A stretch of DNA of 64,000 nucleotides, taken from positions 307,442 through 371,441 of the forward strand of contig NMRA01000164.1 in the NCBI GenBank assembly GCA_002633005.1, written 5' to 3'. This DNA is from Phoronis australis (lineage: Eukaryota; Phoronida; Phoronidae). The translations under genes were made by a program, and so were the position numbers. Each line of letters begins with the position of its first letter. The stretch's first letter is position 1. A model generated the notes under the pieces. It saw only the letters and a list, made by a program, of their open reading frames with translations. It was not told the DNA's origin and ran no database searches. Shown here piece after piece: positions 1 to 11,400 of the stretch.

Positions 1-146
1 TATTGGGGAAGCCCATTTAAATATTCGACCACCTCTATGACACACAGACTGAATTTGCACCCTGCCAGAAGTGAAAACGTGGAAGCTGAGCGCTGCACTT
101 CAATATTACAGGTAAAAATATTTTATGTACAAAGCAGTGTCTCAGT

Positions 147-199
147 TAGGCAATGACCATCGCCTCTGTTGGGCCAACAGAGGCGATGGTCATTGCCTA
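147..199. repeat. 53-bp perfect palindrome flanked by 9-bp direct repeats
   Basis: Left arm 147-172 and right arm 174-199 are exact reverse complements (26 bp each) around a single central G at 173. The 9-mer TGTCTCAGT sits immediately outside on both sides, at 138-146 and 200-208, as a target-site duplication would. It could be a minimal foldback transposon footprint, a template-switch mutation, or a cloning/assembly fold-back. It lies about 235 bp upstream of the foxH ATG. Confidence 0.9.
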
Positions 200-293
200 T
201 GTCTCAGTAGGAGTACATTCATCATATTTGTTATGGTGGCATGTCGCGATTCTCTTGATGCATTTTTACAAGAATTAACGATGTACACTAAGG

Positions 294-300
294 TATAAAT
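294..300 (+). promoter_or_regulatory. possible TATA box for foxH
   Basis: TATAAAT lies on the coding strand 134 bases before the ATG at 434, a plausible distance for a short 5'UTR. No initiator or upstream elements were recognised, and in AT-rich DNA such a word arises easily by chance. Confidence 0.25.
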
Positions 301-433
301 TATTCCTTGATTTTCGTGTACTATTGGAATTATGTGCATTCGCACATAACGTGCTAATTGTTGCAACGAACACTGCTTATTGCAGTATAACAAGTGTTAA
401 ACATTGTAATCTCAAATTCATTCATTTATAAGG

Positions 434-679
434 ATGCCGGCTTCCCGACCAAAGAAGAATCATGAAAAAGTTCGACGAAAATATCAACGATACGCCAAAC
501 CTCCATACTCCTACGTTGGTATGGTTATAATAGCCATAGAAGCGTCGCCCACGAAAAAGTTGACCCTGTCGCAAATTCTACTTGAACTCCAAAAGATGTT
601 CCCTTTCTTCACGCAAGGCTACACGGGGTGGAAAGATTCTGTAAGGCACAACCTGTCCAACAACGATTGCTTTGTTAAG
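434..679 (+). CDS. foxH: foxH exon 1 (N-terminus and most of the winged helix)
   Basis: Encodes residues 1-82. A short basic leader ([18 protein letters not shown]) is followed by the forkhead domain through recognition helix H3 and ends ...NDCFVK at donor GTAAGG (680-685). The reading frame runs on for only eight intronic codons before a stop, supporting the splice. Confidence 0.9.
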
Positions 680-1971
680 GTAAGGAACAATGTTATTTTT
701 GCCTAAACGTAAGAAGTTTTTGAAAAATTCTAAGATTGATGTTTTTGTTCAAATTGTTATGTCAAGATTTTCCAGATTGAGTTTTGTGTGAATTTATTGA
801 CACCGTCCGTGTTTGTTTGGCTTAACATTAAATGTGATGCTAGAAAATTGTAATACTTCTTTTCTTTTTTTTGTTTTTTGGAAAAAAAGGTATGTAGCAA
901 TTTAAAAATAAAATAAAGTTAGGATCTCAATTGGTAGTTAGCATCCGTAGAAGTTTAATGATAAGCAAGCCACGCTGAAAATTTGTTAGAAATTGTAAAG
1001 ATTTAAAATAATTCTGGTTAATATCAGGCAATTAATATAGTTAATGTCGTCAAATCTCTTCGTCTTAGTCTTAAAATTTTATTTTATGTTATATTTAGTG
1101 GTATACCTGTGTACCTAAGGCTTAAGTGCTAGTTACCTTGAACATTTTAAGCCTGTTTGAAATTGTATTTTAGTTTCTATTAGATTACAATGTTAAACGT
1201 GTTCTGTGTTTTAAGGTTTTGCGTGACGAACGTAACACCACAGCGAAAAGAAACTTTTGGTCCGTCGACAGTAAGCGTATTCCGTTCGACGCATTCCGAC
1301 GACAAGAAACTACCATCGCCAGGAATGGAAACTATGCTCAAGATTTACGGGACGAAGCGAGGAGTTATACGGACAAACATGCGGCAGCCTTCTTCGGCGT
1401 AGTACTTCAGGAACACAATGAAAATAAACCTACTCACAACGGACCAGAGTGTTCGTTGGTGACAGCGGAGGAAACGCTGACGAACTGCGACAATTATGTC
1501 GACGTCGTTTCTGTTGATTTCGAGTCTGACACAAGTTACGATGACAGAAAAGTGTTGGAGGAGAGGAACCAACTTACAGAAACCGTAGCAACGCAAACAT
1601 CATTGCCCTTTTCGATAGAGAACATACTGTCGGACAATTTCAAAGGCAAGAAATCAGTTTCGCCCATCATTGATGATCAAGAGATAATCCCCAGCATCCC
1701 ATTATCCTGCACTTGCAATTGTGTGAACATAATGCACAATTACCCGTTTGAAGATTTCTCGAACAATTGCTGCAGGAGCGCTGCCGACTACAGTCTGGGC
1801 CACATTCAGCCTCTCGCCGCGTCTCATTGGGTTCGTCCATTCCAGACTATGCCGCGTGCGATCATGTCGCCTGTAACCGTCCCCAGCCTCTCACCGCCAC
1901 TGTTGTCTCGCACTCGACCATTGTATAATCCGCTTGAACATTTCGCCGACTATGTTCTGGCTTATTCATGA
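434..1971 (+). CDS. foxH: FoxH-type forkhead transcription factor (two exons, join 434..679, 1216..1971)
   Basis: Joining 434-679 to 1216-1971 gives a 333-residue protein. The donor AAG|GTAAGG and acceptor TTTTAAG|GTT are both phase 0. The forkhead domain spans about residues 20-110, with [18 protein letters not shown] at its start and recognition helix [16 protein letters not shown]. After the splice it reads NFWSVD then IPFDAFRRQ. The GWKDS(V/I)RHNLS core and the NFW-VD...IP-A-RQ continuation are the FoxH signature, and differ from most Fox classes. Residues 214-220, FSIENIL, match the EH1 Groucho-binding motif. FoxH proteins are nuclear DNA-binding partners of Smad2/4 in Nodal/Activin signalling in chordates. 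I see no PPNK Smad-interaction motif in the C-terminal part. The start is chosen by A at -3 and closeness to the domain; an upstream exon cannot be excluded. The gene converges on zfhx. Confidence 0.9.
680..1215 (+). other. foxH intron 1
   Basis: 536-bp phase-0 intron, AT-rich, with consensus GTAAGG donor. The acceptor TTTTAAG follows a modest T-rich stretch. No embedded element was recognised. Confidence 0.8.
1216..1971 (+). CDS. foxH: foxH exon 2 (wing region, EH1 motif, C-terminus)
   Basis: Encodes residues 83-333. It begins VLRDERN, completes the forkhead wing ([15 protein letters not shown]), then an acidic Ser/Thr-rich linker and the EH1-like FSIENIL at residues 214-220. A Cys-rich patch (CTCNCVN) follows. 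The Pro/Ser/Leu-rich tail ends [13 protein letters not shown] before TGA. Conservation with known FoxH proteins after the domain is not evident by eye apart from the EH1-type motif. Confidence 0.88.
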   Translation, partial: VLRDERNTTAKRNFWSVDSKRIPFDAFRRQETTIARNGNYAQDLRDEARSYTDKHAAAFFGVVLQEHNENKPTHNGPECSLVTAEETLTNCDNYVDVVSVDFESDTSYDDRKVLEERNQLTETVATQTSLPFSIENILSDNFKGKKSVSPIIDDQEIIPSIPLSCTCNCVNIMHNYPFEDFSNNCCRSAADYSLGHIQPLAASHWVRPFQTMPRAIMSPVTVPSLSPPLLSRTRPLYNPLEHFADYVLAYS

Positions 1972-1997
1972 ACCATCCGATGCTACAGTATTTGAAC

Positions 1998-2003
1998 AAT
2001 AAA
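1998..2003 (+). terminator. foxH polyadenylation signal AATAAA
   Basis: Canonical AATAAA 27 bases after the foxH stop codon, followed by T/G-rich sequence (TGTGCATATTTGTCG). A very short 3'UTR would result; longer alternative ends are possible. Confidence 0.6.
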
Positions 2004-2464
2004 CAGAATACATGTGCATATTTGTCGTTAATTAGATGTTGGTGATCTTCATATGTGTATTTGGCCTTTTTCTGTTATGTGAATTCCGCGTGCCAATGTT
2101 CTGTAAAGATAGTTAAGTGTATTTTTGTTAGAAAAAATATTATCATTGGAAGGCACATGTGTTGTTAACATTGATAGATGTTTTGTTGTGAATTTAAACT
2201 AAAAATCCTGTATGTATGTATACCTGTTTGATGTACACGCTAACAAGTCGAGCGCTTAGTTAAGGTTATGTCAGACCTAATGGAGAAATCAGTAGAAATA
2301 GCCAAATACTTTAAAAACCAATTTTTTTTACTTATTACTAATCCGCCATTAAGTCGCATTACTATTAAGTAAAATTTAGCAAAAGAGAAAACTAATTCGT
2401 GAAATGATGAAATTTCCTTTGATTTAAGTGTCCAAGATGAAACCAATAAAACGCTATTATCGTT

Positions 2465-2715
2465 TTTTTAAATTATCATTTCGTTTTCATGTTATCAAAC
2501 TCAGAAATCTTAAAAGTCCAATTGTTGATACACCTTCACACTAAAGTGGAACATTTCAAATACAATTTCTTAATAGCGTTCTGGGGAGCAGTGCTTTAAG
2601 AATAACAATTCTGAGAATTTTCAGATAAATCCGATGAGCCATTTTTGAAAGATGATGTTCTAAAGTAAGTCAAATTTGAATATTTTCTAATGTGCTACAT
2701 AACCCTAACTCTGTA
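2465..2715. repeat. interspersed repeat family B, copy 1
   Basis: Shares ordered words with 3250-3475 and 37815-38085: a TCATTT(C)GTTTTCA segment, an AACATTTcAAA segment, aATCCGATgAGCCATTT, GATGTTC, AAATTTGAAnATTTT, and a terminal AACCCTAAC. Inverted copies are at about 10970-11320 and 19540-19870. Family identity is unknown; no coding capacity. Confidence 0.65.
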
Positions 2716-3249
2716 TAAACGCGCTTGAGGCGGTCTCTGAGCAATTAGTATAACTGGACGTAATTAAACTTATTTTGAATAAAATCGCTGATGATTGTTT
2801 ATTCTGTTAACGAGCGTGTTTGTTAAGCAGATTTATTTATATAATGTATGAAATACACTAATTTTTGTATATTAACATTCAGTTTTATGAATCGCCGTAC
2901 ATTTGGGTAAGAAAGTCGGTGCTACTCTGGATTACCCAGTTTTTAGTAAAGTGTTCCCAAATAAGTTTGAAATCGTCAAGCATAAATAATTTGCCGATAC
3001 CCCTATTAAGACCATATTGACAAGTCAGTGTATATGGTCAAATATGTACAGAACTATCAATTTTACTCAGTAAAAGTACGCATTTTCTGAAACCAAAAAG
3101 TCAGTAAAATCTGAGTTTTATCTTATACACTTAATTCCTCTGAGCCTTTTTAGAAAATTTTACAAAAAAAAAGATTAATTCATAGCAAAGCAACGGTGTT
3201 AATAGCACCAATTTTCGTTTGATGTTAATTCAAGATTAAATCTTAAAAC

Positions 3250-3475
3250 GCTCTGACAATTTTTTAAATGATAATTTCGTTTTCACGTTATTCAACTTGC
3301 TAGTTTTTCATATAAATCATAAAAGTCCTTGGTACCCCTTCATGTAAAAGAGAACATTTTAAATTAATTCGTAACTGTGAGTTGGAAAGTTCTATGAATC
3401 CGATCAGCCATTTCGGAGATGTGATGTTCCTAAGACAGTTAAATTTGAACATTTTTTAGGGTACTATATTACCGG
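3250..3475. repeat. interspersed repeat family B, copy 2
   Basis: Same word order as copy 1: GATAATTTCGTTTTCACGTTATTCAACTT, AATCATAAAAGTCC, ACCCCTTCA, GAACATTTTAAAT, AATCCGATCAGCCATTT, GATGTTCC, AAATTTGAACATTTTTTAGGGTAC. These are listed as separate words; the copy is diverged with small indels. Confidence 0.65.
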
Positions 3476-4879
3476 AAATAAGAAATTGTGAACGGAAAAA
3501 GCACAACCTCCCGGCTTTCCAGTAATGATTGTGCAAATTACAGTCAAACTGACTTTGTTTCACTGCATGCTAGCCTTGGAGAGATAACTTGCGGAGTTGC
3601 CGGATGAGTTAGCTTGCCCTTTCTAAAGCCCTTTGTGTTTTAAACACTTAGCATATTCACCATGGCCTAGCGTGGTAAAGAAAACATCGAGGGCCGATTT
3701 TGCAAGGATAAGTGGCCTAATTCATTTTTTTCCAAATGACCATATAAGTGGAAATGCAGGTTTAATGTCCCAAAAAAGATCCCGAATTTGATACTTTTAC
3801 TAACTGCTACCCTTCTTACAAAATCTAACGTGTTGAATGAACAAATAACGGGATATTCTGCAGCGCTGTTCGTAGATTAGTTCCTTTCTGACATGATGAC
3901 TTAACTTAAACATAGGGCTGGTTTGTAAGGAGACTTCTTTCTATGAAAATGCATTCATTGATACAAGCGCAGACCCTAGATCACCACTAAAGGGAGCTCT
4001 GATAATGTACGATCGTAGTGAACACTTAACAATCACATGAAAGAAAAATGTTTGGGTTGGGAAACACCCTGTGGTAACTCGAGTTAAACCATTCCACCTC
4101 TCAACTGATGCCTTTGATATTATTTTGATAAATATATTAGCTATTACCGGGCTAGTTTTAAATTGGCGATAAAACTTAGGACATAATATTAATACATCGG
4201 ACTATTAAAACCGAGAGGGTGGTTCGGGGCTATATACATTGGTTGGCGGGGGAGGGCATTTTCGACGGGGAGAGGCATCTGGGAAGTTCGGAAAGATTCT
4301 TGATCAGTTCAATCTTATATTAATTTTAAGAATCACTGCCAAAGGTTTAAAAGCTTGCAACAGTGCAACAGAAGTCAAGTCGTGAAAAATAGATCTTTTG
4401 GATTTTTTTTTAAATAATGTTCAATGACTGGAAAATGTACCCTCTCATATGGCAGTAATTTTTCATGAAAGTCGCCCTTTCTGAGAAAAACTGGTCGCAA
4501 AACAGTCACCCTCAGAGTGGCAAATCCCATATGCTTCTGGGTTACCCCTGGAAGCTTGAAAAGACTGTTCACTAAAGGATACCATAAATATCCTTCATTG
4601 TGGCAGTGGACAAGGGAGGAACGACTCTCTCCCACAAACTAGTTAGGGGGACACACTTGATCATCAATGGGAAAATGTCAACCTGCTTTGAAAAGTTGTC
4701 AAGTTAATATTAAAGTATTAAATGTTTAGGCAAATTAAGCCAATGATATTTTAATATCTAGGTCAGACTTGGGATGACAAATTGTGTAGCAATTAAGCTA
4801 GGGTAGTCAATAAGGACACTAACATGAAAATAACCCTAAGCCATTACTCACAGCCAGAAATACTTATTCTATCACAATA

Positions 4880-7800
4880 TAACAAAAGCAAAGGTTTTAT
4901 TGAATATGAGTTTTATTTAGGCTACGCCCTCTAAATAGAATGTTATCTGTACATATATAAAATCAAAAGAACCGTGTTTGGAAAGCCAAAACAAGTGACA
5001 TAGATGAGAACCTATTGTAACAACACAAGATAGTAATGATCAATTGAAGACCCAATGATCAGGATTTGCAACAAATCACTGATGTGGACATGTTAATGCC
5101 ACAGACTAACACTATGTGGCAGCACTTAACAGCAACACAATCACGAGAGACACCTGGTGACTAGCAAAAGAAAAACATGGAATGGCACTTGGTGGCTCTC
5201 ACACTGACTTTCAGTCATAATATACCGTAACCAAGTTAGTACGAACAATTCTATAAAAATAACATGCTTTGCATCTAGCATGCATTAGCAATAGCCCGAG
5301 TGAGTCAGCAATAATTATGTACAAGTATGCAAAGCCAAAACCTCCAACGCAAAAGTATCACAAAAATTTCATGGAAGAGAACTAAAAACACAGTGTACAG
5401 TGACTGTTATGACCAGGACAATGACAAAACCGTGATTCAGCAATCTACAACACGTTGATGACGATGTCTGACTAGAGCCGAAAGTGGGACAAAAAGTCCT
5501 CAATACTTGATATGACCACTATAATGAGCCACAACCCTCACCTGTACAGAAAGCTTAGAAATATATTTTCCCACGCATAACAATTAACAATGACATCACA
5601 AATCTTGCAATTGCAATGTAGAGTACAAGTATACATGCCACATCAACTGGATTTCAACCCCAAAGCTGACCTGTCTGCTGTATACAATGTTTCACTATAC
5701 ATATTGTCACCTGATCGCACAACCTACAAAACTATTATCTACAATGGCAAAGTCTACGACTATTTCTTACAGACATTCTAACATAGTTAAATTGAGCCTC
5801 TCTATTGTGATCACTCGCATTAATGGGCAGTGTCCATTACCCACAATCATAATAAGTCAAGACCAGACACCGAAGCGAGCAAATAACGCTATTTGGAAAA
5901 TGTTGAAAAGCCAACTCGCCAAATTACAAAAACCTTTAAAAGATTTTCAAACCCAGAGGTTTTTAAAGGAGGCGTGTGCGTCACTTTATACAGACATTAT
6001 GGAAACACCACAGCATGACTCAAGTGTCTGCACACAATGCTTCAATGAGAATTCCAGCATCACCTAAAACGAAGTCCCTTGATAACTGCATCACAAATGA
6101 GATGGGCTTCCACAGATCCTAATAACAAACAGCACAGGTTCAAATACACATATACAAGCATCATACATTAACAAGAGTGTGTGCGAAATTAGGCCAACTG
6201 CAGAAGTTATCACAGTACAAGACAAAAGTAATCAGACAAAATACTGTTTCCCGTTATCACAGCTACTATGGTTAACAGTAAAAGTAACTGGTAATAACTA
6301 TTATGGGGACAAGATCATAATTAAACAACAGCTTAACCACCTTATTAACTTTCCTGTTCATTCAGCTTCATTCTGACGATGAATTTGGCTTCTGCCCAGC
6401 TGTCATGACAGAGAATTCTGGCTCATTTTGTCTGAATACTTTTGGCATGTACTGTAGTTACAGAGTTGCTAATAACATGCTCTTCACAACACTGTACCTC
6501 CCAACATTGCCTCAACAATATACAACCTGATCTTTTGTTTTTCTTATCTATGCACAATTCCTAAAACATATATACACCAATAAATCCACTCAGCAAAAGC
6601 ATGGGACCTAATACATAACCTAAAAATGCGATGTTTCACCGTTTTCTTCTCTTTCCTCCCCCATGATTACTATAAACTTTTCAATAAAGGAACAGCAGAA
6701 TTTCAGTAACAACAGAATCTACTCACTTCAGTGGTTCGTTATCACAGTAAGAGAAAAGACGCTGTATTGTACAGGACTCACTTTACAAGTGACCACATTC
6801 GCGTTGAGCTAATCTTTCATATCTGAACGTCGCACATGAAGTCACAGGACGACATAAAAACGGAGCCCATTAAATTTTTTCATTAATTCTACATAAATCC
6901 ATTAATTCTTTTCAAATTTTCTAAATTTAAAATTCAGTCTATGGGTGACATTTCCGCACAGTTTTAATGATACGAGTCCGTTTATATTGAATTTCTTTTC
7001 AAAAGCATTAGAATTTTACAAAAAAATTGTTGGGTTCACTTTTTCTCATCCTGCAATTCATACATGGCATCAACTAGCACAGGCAACAAAGAAAAAAATC
7101 AAAATACAAAATGGCTGCTGTAGCAAAATTGCATATACAAACACGCGCTAGCAAATATAATTCGCATAACACTAGTCACGCAATGGGAATATACCAGTTA
7201 TAAAATTTTGTTAATGGCGTTATATAACAAAATGTTAGAGAAAACAAAATTCGGCTTGAAGTTAGTAAATAACAAGTACGGTAACACCAGAGAATAGTAG
7301 GCCTAAGGCCGGTGCAGAGAGTGACTTAAAACACCTTGAACCTTTAAATATGCTAATTAATCCAGCAAAAGTATGATCGTTTTTTTCAAATTCTCCTTAT
7401 TTTTTTATTTAAAGTTCAGTCAATGGATCTTTCCACAAAGATTTTACTACACTAACAAGAGAGAGAGAGAATATGCAATGATTACCTAGTTCTTTCCAAA
7501 GAGAATTAGAATTCAGAATTTTAGCCAATTTTTTGGGGTTTCGTTATTTGGTTTACCCTGTAAAATGTGTTTAACATCACTCAGGTTCGTGGATAACTTT
7601 AGATTAAGCAAGGAATTATCCCTAGTCTACCCCTCAATAACCACCTCAATTATTATGCACTAAACCCTATAAATCCAATATCACAATTCCATTAACCACC
7701 GTGTATAAAAGTAACACAATACGAAATCTACTTCTACTACTGCTACAACTAGTATCAATACCATATATACACATTATTAGCGTTGATATCTTCTTGCACT

Positions 7801-7949
7801 CAATCATATACCACAGCCTTACTTAACCAGGGTCAACAACTTATTCGGCCTCATCACAGGCTTGCCAAAACTGATATTTCATATTCTGTTTATGTCACGT
7901 GACGAGCAAACCCCAATGCTACCATGGATCATATGTGCAGCAGTTGGGA
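4880..7949 (-). other. zfhx: probable zfhx 3'UTR
   Basis: About 3.07 kb follow the zfhx stop codon at 7950-7952 on the minus strand without coding potential in that sense. On the minus strand two AATAAA hexamers occur at 4896-4901 and 4912-4917, which would place the mRNA end near 4880; an earlier AATAAA lies near 7405. Two minus-strand TGTATATA words (6569-6576 and 7764-7771) match the Pumilio recognition element. Plus-strand open frames here (5590-6067) are antisense and show no protein-like features. Confidence 0.45.
4896..4917 (-). terminator. candidate distal zfhx polyadenylation signals
   Basis: Two AATAAA hexamers on the minus strand (4912-4917 and 4896-4901), 10 bases apart. They are the best-placed pair after a long stretch lacking strong alternatives, but this is inference without transcript data. 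Confidence 0.4.
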
Positions 7950-8464
7950 CTACTCAGACTTCACCTTCTTTGCCGGGGGTTCCTCAGCCTCTTGCTCGCC
8001 AGAGCAATGACCGTTGTGCTTGGTCACACGTGACTTATGCACATCACTGCTGCAATGCAGCTTGTACTCCTGCAGTGTGTTAAAACTCTCGCTACACGCA
8101 CTGCACTTGTATTGAATCTGTTCCAGCTTAACCATGCATTTCTCGACCGGTACCGTCGACTTGCCGATGAAGCACTGTATCTTCTGGTGCGAGACGCATG
8201 CCTCACGAACAGGAAACACCATAGTACACTTTTTACAGACATAGCCCACGTCGACGGTGTTTTCGGCCGCGCACTTGTAATCTTTCTCACTAACCGCTGT
8301 TTTGAGCTCGGACAAAGACTTGCTGTCTTGCGTGTACTGGGCATTGGTCGAGTCGGGATCCGCCAATCGGAGACCTACATCACGAATGGCCTGCTGGGGA
8401 ATCTGTAGCAGGGTCAGCGGAGTGCCAAAGGTCGTGGGGTCATATGGAAACATGGTCTCTGCTC
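7950..8464 (-). CDS. zfhx: zfhx coding exon 7 (terminal exon, two C-terminal zinc fingers)
   Basis: Residues 2762-2932. Starts GAETMFPYDPTTFGTPLTLLQIPQQ, then two C2H2-type fingers: C-K-K-C...HQKIQC, with a final Cys in place of His, and CSACSESFNTLQEYKLHCSSDVH. It ends with a basic, NLS-like PPAKKVKSE and TGA. Acceptor ACAATTTCAG|GA. The YxPxTFGTPxxxLQIPxQA segment is a conserved feature of ZFHX3/4 C-termini as I recall them. Confidence 0.93.
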
Positions 8465-11400
8465 CTGAAATTGTAGAAAATTTACATAAATAAAAAACAC
8501 CACGTTATAGGGACTGAAAGTGTGACATCACCGTACTGGGGTTAGTCTAGAATCTCCTCGACTGCAGATTCTGCCACCTTGGTTTAACTCTTGCCACTTC
8601 CCTATAGGAAAATACATTGGGACAGAAGTTGTAAATAGGTTTAGAACACACGTGGTTAATATGCTAATCTGTATGATTCACAGATGCTGCGGCATGAGTT
8701 CCAGGTTTAAAAAGTTATTTTTGTTGAATTTCTTCAGTTTGAACAAACGCGTTAGTGTAATTGAATAGGCCACTGCCCAAGTTTTTGTCTCCAATTTGGA
8801 GTAGTTGCGTAATCACTTTCCGTTCCAATTCTTCTTACATAATGACAACAGGAAATCAAGAAACTATTGTCCATTTATTGTAACCTTGCATACAGTTTAT
8901 AACAGTCGACTAATCCTTAACTCGCAATAATCTAAAACCACGTTAACACTGACCAAATCCCCTGATTGGTGAAAAGTACCTGCATAAAAACAAAGGGTGA
9001 CTATCGGTTCCTGGTATTACTACAGTACTGAAGATGACAGTACATAAGATACCAGCAATGAAAATGACACAGTGGCAATCTTGATACTTTAATCGAGGAC
9101 AATTGTGGTAAGAAATTTGTCAGAATCTAAATAAAATCATTTTTACCTGGAAACAGACCAGGCTGCATGAAGGGCAACCCCACCCCGGGGTACATGCCAG
9201 GCATGCTAGGATACATGAAGGGTAACATGGCCATCGCCGAAGGATCCATGCCAGGAAAGAATCCACCGAAGGGTGACATTAGCTGAGGGTTGGACAGACT
9301 GTCAGGGTTGGGTTCCTTCTTGCCTGCAACAGAACCAACAAAATTGAAGAATTTTACAGACAAAATACCAAACATTGCCAGTTTTACAGACAAAATACCA
9401 AACATTGCCAGTTTTACAGACAAAATACCAAACATTGCCAGTTTTACAGACAAAATACCAAACATTGCCAGTTTTACAGACAAAATACCAAACATTGTCA
9501 GTTTTACAGACAAAATACCAAACATTGCCAGTTTTACAGACAAAATACCAAAAATTGCCAGTTTTACAGACAAAATACCAAAAATTGCCAGTTTTACAGA
9601 CAAAATACTAAAAATTGCCAGTTTTACAGACAAAATACCAAAAATTGCCAGTTTTACAGACAAAATACTAAAAATTGCCAGTTTTCTCAATGGCACGACA
9701 TTGGTCTCATTCTCTTCGGGAAGCAATTAACACAAAAAAAAAACACAAAATTCCCCTTGCTCGGGCAAAATGATTCCTTGAATGCAATCAGAAATTTTCT
9801 TGGGGTTATAACATCCTGGAAATCACAAAATCAATTTCAACTCACTCAAACGTTTAGCCATAGAAAGATCTATTTCTGCAGAGATAATGATGTTCAACTA
9901 GCAAAATGTCCCTTATAGCAGAGAAATGTCATCAAAACTCCTCATTCCGAAGTTAAAGGCATTTTTTGCATCAGTGAGCAAAGGCCCTAACTGTAACGGT
10001 ACTCTGCATTCCTCTAAAACATGATTAGAAACGGAGTCCATTCCACGTACTTTGTGAATAGATAACAACAACGGATGCAGAAAACACTCCACAATATCGG
10101 AAACACTGTAACAAGTTCTTTCAGTAAGAAGCAGAACCATTACAGACAGCATTATCAATATCTTCCACAGTAACTTTCTGAAGTGTGATAATTGGACTGG
10201 TAATCAGCGTGGGTGATGCGACACCGCCGGGAATGCTTACTAATACACCAGAGTGTTATCAGCATTTTTTAATAAATTTATTGAAAACACAAAAACAATG
10301 TACAATAGACAAAGGACACGCACATCACACCCACGTCAACGCACTTTGAGACCTGACCACAAATTTAGAACCCGTGTATACTTAAGAAAACAAAAGAGCC
10401 AATGAGGACCATTTATCGTTAAATTTTTCACATCTCCTGAAATAGATATATTTCCACTTGAATTAACTTGAATAACTCTTTGAAAAATTCAATTGCGGGA
10501 GAAGCATTCCTGAGTGTTTGTCAGTAGATGTGATATTTTCCAAGAAATATAAGTAAATTAATTGTATCCGATTCATGTAATTTGCCAAAGAAAACGTCTG
10601 TTGACGAGATATTAAGAATAGATTGTATTTTAGCAATTAATGACTGACTGCAGACTATAAAATATTGGTTGTAATAGAATCCCATTATTTTGCAGCAAGG
10701 TAACCAGCCTATGAAAAACAGAAATGAGTGAAGAATTACTGTAACAAAATACCCTATAACCCTATACAAAGACCAAACAAATGAAATCTGTTACCATGTG
10801 AACGGGCCTCTGTCTTTGATTCCTTCTTGGCTGGTGGTTCTGTATTATCTTTCTTTCTACTCAAAGAAGCTGGAAAAGGAAAGTCGATAAGAATGATTTG
10901 CTCCAGTGAATGCATAGACCAGTTGAAAATGAGATAGAAAAACTTCGAGGTTTACTGTCAAAGAATTCCTGACTTAGGGTTATGTAGGTCCCCAGGAAAA
11001 TGTTGAAATTTGGCTTAAGTTTGGAACATCATATCTTAGAAGTGCTCGATTGTATTCAAATGGAGCTTTCACTTACTTCGCTTTATGCATATTTCTCCAA
11101 AACTATGCTAGGGATTGTATTCAAATTGTTCCATTTTTGCATGAGAATCTACCAAATCATGGGACTTGAGTGACTTTTATGAAAAAATCAAAACATTGCA
11201 CAAAACGAAATATTTTACAAAACTGCAACAACAGTGTATTTGAGATTTCATCTTGAACATTTATATCAAATGAAATTTAGTCAATTTACTGATACCGTTG
11301 TTTGCTATAAGTGTGCACTTCCTTTCTGCTACATTTGGCTAACAATGCATGGTCACCTGATCCAGTTAATGACAGATTGGTACGAAGTTAAAAATTAAAG

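Larger units (their letters stand above)
1..433. other. 5' flank of foxH
   Basis: AT-rich sequence with no supported coding exon. It contains a 53-bp perfect palindrome at 147-199 (separate entry) and a TATAAAT word at 294-300, about 140 bases before the foxH start codon. A short open frame on the minus strand (190-393) is low-complexity and looks spurious. The true transcription start cannot be fixed from sequence. Confidence 0.6.
2004..4880. other. intergenic region between convergent foxH and zfhx
   Basis: No gene recognised. Contains two diverged copies of interspersed repeat family B (about 2465-2715 and 3250-3475). G-rich sequence at 4205-4290 and a block at 4400-4650 resemble repeat debris. 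The minus-strand open frame at 4375-4635 lies in that debris and is not supported as a gene. Confidence 0.6.

Noticed and set aside
4375-4635. 86-residue minus-strand open frame in the foxH-zfhx gap
   Set aside because: It lies in repeat-like sequence, shows no domain, and codes across composition typical of decayed repeats.
5590-6067. Overlapping plus-strand open frames of 63 and 126 residues
   Set aside because: Antisense to the probable zfhx 3'UTR, no domain, overlapping in different frames.
8024-8493. Several open frames on both strands over the zfhx last exon
   Set aside because: Shadows of the real minus-strand coding exon with its zinc fingers.
9290-9730. Plus-strand repeat protein (ASFTDKIPNI units)
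   Set aside because: It comes from the 30-bp minisatellite being stop-free on both strands; it overlaps zfhx exon 6 in antisense and has no start context or splice support.
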